Assembly (NCBI RefSeq): GCF_009569385.1
Contig: NZ_WBOF01000003.1
Location: 558,001-622,000, forward strand
Reading direction: 5' to 3'
DNA length: 64,000 nucleotides
From: Streptomyces kaniharaensis
Lineage (GTDB): Bacteria; Actinomycetota; Actinomycetes; Streptomycetales; Streptomycetaceae
Both the position numbers and the translations under genes were made by a program. Positions 25,890 through 34,023 of the stretch are shown piece after piece. Numbering within the stretch: position 1 is the first letter of the stretch; every line of letters begins with the position of its first letter. The notes under the pieces were generated by a model. It was given only the letters and a program-made list of their open reading frames with translations, did no database searches and was not told the origin of the DNA.

Positions 25890-27067
25890 GCACCACGCTG
25901 CGCCGGGTGGTCGTGGTCGGCGCCTCCGCCGCCGGACTCACGGCGGCGGAGACGCTGCGCCGCGAGGGCTACCACGGCCACCTGACCCTGATCGGCGAGG
26001 AACCCCATCTCCCGTACGACAGACCGCCGTTGTCCAAGCAGATCCTGGCGGGGAGCCGGCCGCCGAGCGCCTCGGCCCTTCGCGGCCCCGACGACTACGC
26101 CCGGCTCGATCTCGACCTGCGGCCGGGCCGCCGGGCCATCGCACTGGACGCCGACCGGCGAAGAGTCCAACTCGACGACGGCACCAGCCTCGACTACGAC
26201 GGACTGATCATCGCCACCGGCGTCACGCCCCGCCGGCTGCCGAACGGGCACGACCTCGACGGCGTCCACGTCCTCCGCACCCTGGACGACGCCCTGCGCC
26301 TGCGACAGCACCTGCTGCGGAGACCCCGACTCGCCGTCATCGGCGGCGGGTTCACCGGTGCCGAGGTCGCGGCCACGGCCCGCACCCTCGGCCTGGACGC
26401 CACCCTGGTCTGCCAGGGCCCGTCCCCGCTCGCCGAACGCCTGGGCCAGGACATCGGCCAGCTGGTCGCCGAGCTCCACACCGACCACGGAGTACGGCTG
26501 CGCACCGGGGCCCGCGTCAGCTCCCTGGTGGGGTCGCAGGGGCGGGTGTCGGGCGTGCGACTGACCGACGGCTCCCGGGTGGAGGCCGACGCCGTCGTGG
26601 TGGCCATCGGCTCGACACCGGCCACCGGCTGGCTGCACGGCAGCGGCCTGGACATCGGCGACGGTGTGCTGTGCGACGCCTACTGCCAAGCGGGGCCGGG
26701 CGTTTACGCCGCCGGCGACGTCGCCCGGTGGTACCACCAGGACCTCGGCACCACCCTGCGGCTGGAACACCGCACCAACGCCGCCGAACAGGCCATCGCC
26801 GCAGCGCGCAACCTCCTCGGCGCGGGCGAACCGTACACGCCGCTCCCCTACTTCTGGAGCGACCAGTACGACGCCAGGATCCAGGCGTACGGAATCCGCA
26901 CCGCCGACGCGGAGACCGAGGTGGTGGACGGCGACCCGGCGAAACGCTCCTTCGTCGCCCTCCACCGCACGGGCGGGCGCGTCACTGGCGCACTCGGCTG
27001 GAACAGCCCTCGGCCGCTGCGCTCCCACCTCGCGACCCTCACCCGCCCGGCGGCCCGGGCAGGCTGA
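25886..27067 (+). CDS. FAD-dependent ferredoxin reductase
   Basis: A 393-residue reductase of the ThcD/putidaredoxin-reductase group. The first dinucleotide motif VVVGASAAGLTAAETLRREG binds FAD, the second VIGGGFTGAEVAA binds NAD(P)H, and the late GVYAAGDVARW is the second FAD motif. It carries electrons to the 3Fe-4S ferredoxin for the P450. It is the last gene of the operon. The start ATG overlaps the stop of a 13-codon frame that bridges from the ferredoxin gene. Confidence 0.93.
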   Translation: MSTTLRRVVVVGASAAGLTAAETLRREGYHGHLTLIGEEPHLPYDRPPLSKQILAGSRPPSASALRGPDDYARLDLDLRPGRRAIALDADRRRVQLDDGTSLDYDGLIIATGVTPRRLPNGHDLDGVHVLRTLDDALRLRQHLLRRPRLAVIGGGFTGAEVAATARTLGLDATLVCQGPSPLAERLGQDIGQLVAELHTDHGVRLRTGARVSSLVGSQGRVSGVRLTDGSRVEADAVVVAIGSTPATGWLHGSGLDIGDGVLCDAYCQAGPGVYAAGDVARWYHQDLGTTLRLEHRTNAAEQAIAAARNLLGAGEPYTPLPYFWSDQYDARIQAYGIRTADAETEVVDGDPAKRSFVALHRTGGRVTGALGWNSPRPLRSHLATLTRPAARAG

Positions 27068-27116
27068 CGGCCCGGGGGCAGGCTGACCGGCGACGGCCGG
27101 GGCGGGCGCGCACGGA

Positions 27117-27743
27117 TCAGAGGTCCGCGCTCGTCTCGGCCAGCACGGCGAACGCGGTGGGCAGCAGCCGGGCGAAGGCCCCGACCGGCACCTCCTCGGC
27201 CTTGCGCCGCTCCCGGACCGTACGGACCACCGCGCGCATCGCCGACATCGCCGTCATCGCGATCACGGCGGCCCGCAGATCCGCGTCGGGGCCCGGCGGC
27301 AGCCGCTGCGCGAGCAACCGGGTGAGCCGGCCCTCCAACTGCACGAAGGCGTACACCAGCCGGTCGGTCACCACCGCCTCCGCGCCCGCGAACGGCTGTG
27401 CCAGCGCTATCAGGGTGGTCTGCGGGGCATTGGCGACCGCCGCCAACACCGCCTCGCGCAGCGCGACCAGTGGGGGCTCCTCGATCGGGCGGCGCTCCAG
27501 CTCCCGGACCAAGCGGTCGAACGACGCCGCGAGGTCCGGCAGCAGCAGGTCCTCCTTGCTGTCGAAGTAGCGGAAGAACGTCCGCGGCGACACCCCGGCC
27601 GCCTCCACGATCTCCGCGACCGTCGTCTCGGCGAACCCGCGCTGGGCGAACAGGCGGGCGGCCGCACTGCGCAGCGCCTCCCGGGTCTCGGCCTTCTTGC
27701 GCTCGCGCAGTCCGGGAGCAGGGGCAGCATCCGATCGAACCAT
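27117..27743 (-). CDS. TetR-family regulator of the P450 operon
   Basis: A 208-residue regulator. The N-terminal helix-turn-helix reads TVAEIVEAAGVSPRTFFRYF, preceded by ALRSAAARLFAQRGFAET, typical TetR. The C-terminal ligand pocket is of the mycofactocin/AcrR-like alanine- and leucine-rich kind. It converges on the P450 operon with 49 bases between stops. Palindromes of the same form lie in its own promoter and in the P450 promoter, so autorepression and control of the operon is the simplest reading. Confidence 0.9.
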   Translation of the reverse strand: MVRSDAAPAPGLRERKKAETREALRSAAARLFAQRGFAETTVAEIVEAAGVSPRTFFRYFDSKEDLLLPDLAASFDRLVRELERRPIEEPPLVALREAVLAAVANAPQTTLIALAQPFAGAEAVVTDRLVYAFVQLEGRLTRLLAQRLPPGPDADLRAAVIAMTAMSAMRAVVRTVRERRKAEEVPVGAFARLLPTAFAVLAETSADL

Positions 27744-27791
27744 GCGACCAGACTACGCGAAACGGCACCTCTGCCGTTTGGCACAGCTGCC
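27744..27791 (-). promoter_or_regulatory. tetR promoter with two palindromic operators
   Basis: On the minus strand a -10 TAGTCT (27755-27750) ends six bases before the ATG at 27743, so the message is probably leaderless. Upstream lie AAACGGCA-CCTC-TGCCGTTT (27760-27779, perfect 8-base arms) and GGCA-CAGC-TGCC (27780-27791), centres 16 bases apart, covering the -35 area. Both share the GGCA-N4-TGCC core with the P450 promoter. Confidence 0.65.
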
Positions 27792-27895
27792 GGAAAGCCG
27801 CAGGTCACCGTGGGCTCGCGGGGAACCGCGGGCTCGCGAAGGAACCGTCGGCTCGCGCACGGCGCGACGGGGGCCGGCCGGGCCGTCGAGGCGGA

Positions 27896-30631
27896 TCAGG
27901 GCGATGTCAGCGGAACCGTCGCCGGTGCTTCCTGCCGCTGGGCGGCCAGGTTCCGGACGGATGCGGGGAACGGCTGCTCCGCCCAGATGATCTTGCCCTG
28001 CGGGGAGTACCTGGTGCCCCAGTGCTGGGTGAGCTGGGCCACCAGGAACAGCCCGCGGCCGCCCTCGTCCGTGGTCGCCGCGTACTTCAGGTGCGGCGAG
28101 GTGTTGCTGCCGTCGGACACCTCGCAGATCAGACTGCGGTCGCGCAGCAGCCGTACCCGCACCGGCGCCGAGCCGTAGCGGATGGCGTTGGTGACCAGCT
28201 CGCTGAGGACCAGCTCCGTAGCGAAGGCCAGATCGGTCAGGCCCCACGCGTCCAGCGTCGCGGCACTCCACGCACGGATGTCGGCGACGGCGGCCGGATC
28301 GAACGGCACCTCCCGCTCGGCGACCCGCTCCGGGCCGAGCACCCGGGTCTTCGCGATCAGCAGCGCCACGTCGTCCTGCGGATTGGCCGGCAGCAGGGCG
28401 TCGAGCACGGCCCGGCAGTGCTCCTCGGGCTCGCGGCCGCGGTACGAGAGCGCCGCGCGCAGCAGTTCCATGCCGACGTCGAAGTCCCGGGTGCGCTCCT
28501 CGATCAGCCCGTCGGTGTAGAGCACGATCTGGGTGCCCTCGGCCAGCTGCACCAGCGCCGTCTCGAACGGCATCCCGCCCGCTCCCAGCGGCGGGCCGGT
28601 CGGCAGCTCCGGGAACACGACGCTGCCGTCCGGGCTGACCAGCGCGGGCGGGGGGTGGCCGGCGGTCGCGATGGTGCAGAGCCGGGAGATCGGGTCGTAG
28701 ATCGCGTACAGGCAGGTGGCTCCGGTGACGCCCGTCCCGGTCCCGCTGTCGGTCTCCTCCTGGTCTATCCGGTTGGCGAGCTCGTCGAGGTAGCCGAGCA
28801 GTTCGTCCGGCGGGACGTCGAGGGCGGAGAAGTTGTGCACGGCGGTGCGCAGCCGGCCCATGGTGGCGGCGGCGTGCAGCCCGTGGCCGACCACGTCGCC
28901 CACCACGAGGGCGACCCGGCTGCCGGGCAGCGGGATCACGTCGAACCAGTCACCGCTGACTCCGGAGTGCGCGGGCAGGTAGCGGTGTGCGACCTCCAAG
29001 GCGCTCTGGTCGGGCAGCGCGCGCGGCAGCAGGCTGCGTTGCAGGGTCGCGGCCATGGCGTGCTCGCGGGTGTACCGGCGGGCGTTGTCGATGCTGACGG
29101 CGGCCCGCGCCACCAGTTCCTCGGCCAGCGAGCGGTCCTCGTCGTCGAACGGCTCGGGTTTCTGGGAGCGCCAGAAGTTGACCACGCCCAGGACGATGCC
29201 GCGGGCCTGCAGGGGGGTGGTGATGAGCGAGTGGACGCCGTGGTCGAGGATCCGCCGGGTCGTTTCCAGGTCCTGGGCGTGCCAGCCGTGGGCGACGGAC
29301 AGGTCGGGGACGACCTGCGAGCGGCCGCTGTCGAACCCCTGGGCCATGGGGGTGGAGGGGATGAAGGCGATCAGTCGGCCGCGCGGGTAGAACGGGTGGT
29401 CGTCGGTGATGCCGTGGACGGCGGTGCGGCGCAGGTTGATGGCGCCGCCGCCGGGCTCGTCGCCCTGCAGGACGGGGTCGGCGAGGTCCACGGTGACGAA
29501 GTCCGCGAAGCCGGGGACGGCGACGCGCGCCAGCTCCTCGGCCGTGCGCTCGACGTCGAGTGTCGTGCCGATGCCGATGCCGGCCTCGTAGAGCATGGCC
29601 AGCCGTTTGCCCGCCACCTCGGCCTTGCCGGACAGCGCGAGGAGCTCGGTGGAGTCGCGGATCGTGGTGACCGTGCCCATTTTGCGGCTGTCGGGGTCGG
29701 TCGGCCGCTGGTTGACCGCGACCAGCCGGACGCCGGCACGGTGCAGTTCGTCGGTGACCACCCTGCCCGACAGCAGCAGTTCCGCGATGTCGGGGTCGAG
29801 GTCCCGCAGTTCGCTCAGGTGAAGGCCCTCGGCCTCGGCGGGCAGGCCCAGCAGCTCCCGCGCCTCGTCGTTGGCCAGCAGCAGCCGCCCGTCCTGCCCG
29901 ACGATGACCACGCCCTCGCGCACCGCGTGCAGGACGGCGTTGTGGTGCTCGTACATGCGGGCCAGCTCGACCGGATCCATGCCGTGGGTCTGGCGCTTCA
30001 CCCGCCGGGCGATCAGGGCGGTCCCGGTCGTGGCCACGGCGACGGCGGCGGCGCCGATGCCGAGGATGAGCGGCAGCTGCCGGTTGCCGACGGCGGTGAC
30101 GTTGTTGACCTTGAGCCCGGCGGACACCAGGCCGGCGACCGATCCGTCGGGGGCGTTGACCGGCACGACCGCCTGGACCTCGTGGCCGAGCGGGCCGTGC
30201 ACGCTCTCGGTGTAGATGTGCCCGGCCAGGGAGGGGCCGATGGTGCCGACGAACTGCTTGCCGATCCGGTCCGGCAGCGGGTGCGTGTACCGGATGCCCT
30301 GCGTGTTCATGACCACGATGAAGTCGACGCCGGCCTGTTGACGCGTCGCCTCCGTGATCGGCTGGAGAATGGCCGTGGGATTGGGCGACTTCAGCGCGTC
30401 GAGCAGGCCCGGGGAGTGCGCGAAGGTCTCCGCGACGGCGACCGACCGGTTCTTGGCCTCGGTGTCGCTGTTGCGCCGCGATTCGAGGACCAGCGCGAGG
30501 ATCGCCCCGAGGACGAGCAGTACCACGACCACGACCTCCAGCACGAAGACCTGTGCGGCAACGCTCCTGGGGTTTTTCGCGATCAGTGACCTCCGGAATA
30601 CGATCCGCGATCGGCCGGCGTGTTCGACCAT
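27896..30631 (-). CDS. SpoIIE-type sensor phosphatase with Cache, PAS, GAF, PP2C and HATPase domains
   Basis: A 911-residue multidomain regulator. Residues 25-47 and 187-207 are membrane helices that frame an extracytoplasmic Cache/PDC domain of the DcuS/CitA kind (DFIVVMNTQGIRYTHPLPDR, GLVSAGLKVNNV). A PAS domain (225-330; GVVIVGQDGRLLLANDEARE) and a GAF domain (345-510) follow, then a SpoIIE-type PP2C phosphatase (540-760; YLPAHSGVSGDWFDV, LVVGDVVGHGLHAA, LYTDGLIEER) and a C-terminal RsbW-like ATPase (790-890; ELVTNAIRYG, DGSNTSPHL, EGGRGLFLV). Such proteins dephosphorylate anti-sigma-factor antagonists and phosphorylate them through the ATPase. The external ligand may be a carboxylate by analogy only. 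Confidence 0.92.
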   Translation of the reverse strand: MVEHAGRSRIVFRRSLIAKNPRSVAAQVFVLEVVVVVLLVLGAILALVLESRRNSDTEAKNRSVAVAETFAHSPGLLDALKSPNPTAILQPITEATRQQAGVDFIVVMNTQGIRYTHPLPDRIGKQFVGTIGPSLAGHIYTESVHGPLGHEVQAVVPVNAPDGSVAGLVSAGLKVNNVTAVGNRQLPLILGIGAAAVAVATTGTALIARRVKRQTHGMDPVELARMYEHHNAVLHAVREGVVIVGQDGRLLLANDEARELLGLPAEAEGLHLSELRDLDPDIAELLLSGRVVTDELHRAGVRLVAVNQRPTDPDSRKMGTVTTIRDSTELLALSGKAEVAGKRLAMLYEAGIGIGTTLDVERTAEELARVAVPGFADFVTVDLADPVLQGDEPGGGAINLRRTAVHGITDDHPFYPRGRLIAFIPSTPMAQGFDSGRSQVVPDLSVAHGWHAQDLETTRRILDHGVHSLITTPLQARGIVLGVVNFWRSQKPEPFDDEDRSLAEELVARAAVSIDNARRYTREHAMAATLQRSLLPRALPDQSALEVAHRYLPAHSGVSGDWFDVIPLPGSRVALVVGDVVGHGLHAAATMGRLRTAVHNFSALDVPPDELLGYLDELANRIDQEETDSGTGTGVTGATCLYAIYDPISRLCTIATAGHPPPALVSPDGSVVFPELPTGPPLGAGGMPFETALVQLAEGTQIVLYTDGLIEERTRDFDVGMELLRAALSYRGREPEEHCRAVLDALLPANPQDDVALLIAKTRVLGPERVAEREVPFDPAAVADIRAWSAATLDAWGLTDLAFATELVLSELVTNAIRYGSAPVRVRLLRDRSLICEVSDGSNTSPHLKYAATTDEGGRGLFLVAQLTQHWGTRYSPQGKIIWAEQPFPASVRNLAAQRQEAPATVPLTSP

Positions 30632-31089
30632 GCGTCATTTCTAACACCACGCGTGCGATGGTGGGCAAGGAAGAAGCGCCAACTCGCATGGCCGCGGCCG
30701 GGCCGGGATCGCCGAACGCGCAAGCCACTGGCCGGGAGGGCCAAGTAGTACTCGCCTCGTGGACGATCTGGCCCACATCGCGGAGCGGGTCGGAACTGGG
30801 CGAGATCCAGACGTAGTTTTCGTCGGTGTAGCCGGGACGTGATGGTGAGGACTGGCGATGGGCGGGCCAGCCGGGGAGGCGGGCGATCGTTCTGCAGGTC
30901 GAGGAAGTCCTTGAACCGGCCCTCCTGTTCGGCGAGTTTCGTTCAGGGAAGCCGGGCGCCGGGCCGCAGTCACGCCCCCGCAGGTCGGTGGCCTCGATCC
31001 TGAGCTCCATGCGGTCTCCGCAACGCACCCACCCCGAGCACGCGCGGTAGCATCTGGCCGGTTCCGGGCGTCGAACGGGGAGAAGCGCG
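30632..31089. pseudogene. Intergenic region with decayed DUF5990-like gene end
   Basis: On the minus strand, ATG 31011 opens MELRIEATDLRGRDCGPAPG, which looks like the N-terminus of the DUF5990 family, but the frame soon becomes compositionally odd and no full domain follows. A second minus-strand frame reads RPGYTDENYVWISPSSDPLR around 30780-30840. These look like pieces of one or two genes spoiled by deletions and frameshifts. The promoters for the divergent kinase and phosphatase genes must also lie here. Confidence 0.4.
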
Positions 31090-32778
31090 ATGCCGCACGT
31101 CAATCAGTCCGTCGTGAAGCCGCTAGGGGCGGGCGATCCGAGTGAGGTCGCCGGCTACCGGCTGGTCGCCAAGATCGGCGAGGGCGGCATGGGAGCGGTC
31201 TACCTGACCCACTCCCGGGGCGGGCAGCCCGTCGCGCTCAAGCTGATCCGGCGGGAGTACGCCCAGGACCCGGACTTCCGTGCCCGCTTCGAGGCGGAGG
31301 TCCAGGCCGCCCGCAGGGTCTCCGGCTACCACATCGTGCCCGTCGTCGACCACGACCTGAGCGGGGACGAACCCTGGGTCGCCACGACGTACGTGCCCGG
31401 CCTCGCCCTCGACGACGCACTGGCGTTCTTCGGCCCGCTGCCACTGCCGACGGCGTTCCAGCTGATCGGCTGCACCGCCCACGCACTGGACATCGTGCAC
31501 GCCGCGTCGGTCATCCACCGCGACCTCAAACCCAGCAACATCCTGCTCGGCTCCCAGGGCCCGTGGGTCATCGACTTCGGCATCGCGCGCGCCACCGACA
31601 CCACCCAGCTCACCCGCACCGGCGGGTTCATCGGCACCCCGCAGTACATGTCGCCGGAGCACGCCCTCGGCCAGCGCGTCACCCCGGCCACCGACGTCTT
31701 CGCCCTCGGCCTGATCGCCGCCGTTGTGGCCACCGGCCGCCACCCGTACGGCGACGGGAGCGGCCTGTCCATCGCGGCGCAGATCGCCAACACCGCGCAG
31801 CAGCCGGCCGACCTCTCGGGCTATCCGGAGGCGCTGCGGCCGCTGCTCCAGGCCTGCCTCGCGGCCGATCCCGCCGCCCGGCCGACGCCCGCCGCCCTGG
31901 CCGAGTGGTGCCGACAGCTGTCGGGGCGGCAGCTGCGCGACTTCGCCGGCTGGCTTCCGGCGGCGCTCGGCGAGGAGGTCGCGCGGCGCGAGCACATGGC
32001 GCGGCAGATCCCGACGGCGGCTCCGCCCGCTGCCGCGCCGCCGGCCCCGGCCCCGGTTGCCCCGCCGACCCCGACCGTGCTCGCTACGCGGTTCGCCCAG
32101 GCCTCCCCTCCCCCTGCCGACGTGATACAGGCAGCCCGCGCGGCGCAGCTGGCCCTCCGTAGCCGCAGGCAGCGGGGGCTGACCCCCAGGGCGCTGGCCG
32201 GTGCACTGGTCCTGTCGCTGCTCACGGGCGGAGGAGCGTACTGGGCGCTGCGCAACCGAACCGACCACCAGGCGGCCCAGAGCAGGTCCACCGAGGACCC
32301 GAGCGCCTTCAAGGTCGGCGCGTACAACGCCGTGGACTTCGAGTTGAGTATCCCCACGGCGAACGAGGCCGCCCATTCCTGGAGCATGCTCGTGCTCTTC
32401 AGCCTGGAAGGCGGCGGCATCGCGCTCAACGACCCCAACAACACGACGGCCGGGGAGATCGGCCGGACCCGGAACACCCTGTCGTTCTACACCGAGTTCG
32501 GCAAGAGCACCGGCACCACGGTCGAGGAGTGCGCGGCGGCGGCGACGGGCTCGACGCTCCTGCCCAGCCACCTGACATCCGACGACCTCAACGGCCCTAA
32601 GTCGCCGATCGCGGAGGGCGACGTGCTCTGCACCCTCACCCCCAAGGGCCGCCTCGCCATGCTCAAGATCGAGCACATCGTCAAGAACCAGGCCGAATCC
32701 GACGAGGCGACGCCGCCCGCGCCGACCTACAAGACGAAGCTGACGGTCTTCATCCCGCCCTCGGCGAAGGAGGGGTAG
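31090..32778 (+). CDS. Transmembrane Ser/Thr protein kinase (PknB-type)
   Basis: A 562-residue kinase. Catalytic domain residues 20-290: glycine loop KIGEGGMGAVYL, Lys in PVALKLI, catalytic loop VIHRDLKPSNILL, DFG in VIDFGIARA, activation loop TGGFIGTPQYMSPEHA. A proline/alanine-rich juxtamembrane stretch (310-345) precedes a single helix (about 368-388; ALAGALVLSLLTGGGAYWAL), and an external domain of about 170 residues with two cysteines follows. This domain lacks PASTA repeats and I do not recognise it. It may sense a cell-wall or lipid signal. GGGGAGAAG precedes the ATG. Confidence 0.92.
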   Translation: MPHVNQSVVKPLGAGDPSEVAGYRLVAKIGEGGMGAVYLTHSRGGQPVALKLIRREYAQDPDFRARFEAEVQAARRVSGYHIVPVVDHDLSGDEPWVATTYVPGLALDDALAFFGPLPLPTAFQLIGCTAHALDIVHAASVIHRDLKPSNILLGSQGPWVIDFGIARATDTTQLTRTGGFIGTPQYMSPEHALGQRVTPATDVFALGLIAAVVATGRHPYGDGSGLSIAAQIANTAQQPADLSGYPEALRPLLQACLAADPAARPTPAALAEWCRQLSGRQLRDFAGWLPAALGEEVARREHMARQIPTAAPPAAAPPAPAPVAPPTPTVLATRFAQASPPPADVIQAARAAQLALRSRRQRGLTPRALAGALVLSLLTGGGAYWALRNRTDHQAAQSRSTEDPSAFKVGAYNAVDFELSIPTANEAAHSWSMLVLFSLEGGGIALNDPNNTTAGEIGRTRNTLSFYTEFGKSTGTTVEECAAAATGSTLLPSHLTSDDLNGPKSPIAEGDVLCTLTPKGRLAMLKIEHIVKNQAESDEATPPAPTYKTKLTVFIPPSAKEG

Positions 32779-32784
32779 CCAGAT

Positions 32785-32820
32785 CGGCCGGCGCGACGCG
32801 ATCCACCGTCGCGCCGGCCG
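32785..32820. terminator. Bidirectional hairpin terminator
   Basis: Perfect 14-base arms CGGCCGGCGCGACG (32785-32798) and its complement (32807-32820) with an eight-base loop. It starts seven bases after the kinase stop and lies between convergent genes, so it may serve both. Confidence 0.8.
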
Positions 32821-32871
32821 TACGGATCAGCTCACCAGCCCGGCCTCGCGCTGCGCCGGCCGGTCGGGCCG

Positions 32872-33582
32872 TCAGGCGCGGGCGAGGAGCCAGCCGCCGA
32901 GACCGTCGCAGACTCCGGCGTTGTAGCTGGTGGAGCGGAAGCCCGGCGGGACGGGGGATCCCGGGCAGGCCCACAGGCCGGCGCGGGCGGTGTTGTGGCG
33001 CCAGGAGCCGGCACCGTCACAGCCCCAGGTCGTGTGACCGGTGATCACGTACCCGGCGACCACCGGGGAGCCCGAGCAGGTCCAGATCCCGTCGTGCGGG
33101 CGGCTGTGCTGCCAGGACCCGATGCCGCCGCAACCTGCGCGCAGGTGGTTGCTGATGACGTACCCGGGGACGACCGGCGAACCGGCGCAGGTCCAGATGC
33201 CGTCGCGGACGAGGCTGTGACGCCATGAGCCGATGCCATTGCAGCCGTACGTCGTGTGGTCGGTGATCACGTACCCGGCGACCACCGGGGAGCCGGAACA
33301 GGTCCAGATCCCGTCCTTGGCCGGCTGCTGGTACCAGGAGCCCCAGCCGCCGCAGCCCTTCCTGTCGTAGTCCGTGATGACGTATCCGGCCTGGACGGGC
33401 TGCCCGGAGCAGGCCCACTTGCCCGAGAAGCCCCAGGAGGGCTTGGCCTCCGCCACGGACATGCCGGAGACCGTGCCGCCGAGGACGACGGCCGCGACCA
33501 GCGCGAACGCCGCCGCGGTGGCGCCTATCCCCCTGCGGACGACCGCGGCCGTCGCACGCTTCCATCGTTGACGGGCATTCAT
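32872..33582 (-). CDS. Secreted protein of five 37-residue repeats
   Basis: A 236-residue protein with a signal peptide (two Arg near residue 17, hydrophobic AAAFALVAAVVLGG, cleavage near AEAKPS). From residue 54 it is almost entirely five tandem repeats of 37 residues with consensus GxWxCxGSPVxxGYVIxxHxxxGCxGxGSWxxxxxxD; each repeat has two cysteines, likely one disulfide, and a conserved Trp pair. Repeats 2-4 are closest; repeat 5 is shorter and more divergent. I do not recognise the family; it may be a surface or morphogenetic protein, or a ligand-binding lectin-like array. It converges on the kinase gene across a shared terminator. Confidence 0.75.
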   Translation of the reverse strand: MNARQRWKRATAAVVRRGIGATAAAFALVAAVVLGGTVSGMSVAEAKPSWGFSGKWACSGQPVQAGYVITDYDRKGCGGWGSWYQQPAKDGIWTCSGSPVVAGYVITDHTTYGCNGIGSWRHSLVRDGIWTCAGSPVVPGYVISNHLRAGCGGIGSWQHSRPHDGIWTCSGSPVVAGYVITGHTTWGCDGAGSWRHNTARAGLWACPGSPVPPGFRSTSYNAGVCDGLGGWLLARA

Positions 33583-34023
33583 GTGCAGTTCACTCCACTC
33601 GGGTTGGCGATGAGAGAGCTGTCCGGACCGCCGGACGCCCGGCGGCGGAGCGGGAGTCACCCTATGTGATGGCAGCATGGAAATTCGGTGGAGGTTCCAG
33701 GAATTCCGCCCTGGGCGCCACCTTGTCCGAAACCTGGCACAACGACCGTCGGATCATTGACGCGAGGCCAGCCGCAGCCCTATGGGCCTCGACCGCAGCC
33801 CCGTCGGCCCCGCAGTCCACGAACCCGGCGGACCGTTAGCCCGTCCGGGTGACATCGCGGCACAACAGGCGCATGGTGGAAGGAAGGGCGACTCGGACGA
33901 CCGCTACCGGCTCCGCCGCTCGCGGGCTCGCCAGGCCCGGACAATTCGCATACAGAACGACCGTCGGCCCAGCGCCACACCGGTGGCGCCGATGCCCCTC
34001 AGGACCCGACAAGGGGAACGCCG
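33583..34023. promoter_or_regulatory. Divergent intergenic region before the GMC/lipid operon
   Basis: No gene is seen. A perfect inverted repeat GCGCCAC-ACCG-GTGGCGC lies at 33972-33989, 35 bases before the ATG of the GMC oxidoreductase gene, a likely operator position. AAGGGG precedes that ATG. An AT-richer stretch (33670-33760) could hold the promoter for the repeat-protein gene on the minus strand. Confidence 0.35.

Noticed and set aside
27398..30589. A 1063-residue frame opposite the SpoIIE-type phosphatase.
   Set aside because: Shadow frame; the minus strand carries Cache, PAS, GAF, PP2C and ATPase motifs.
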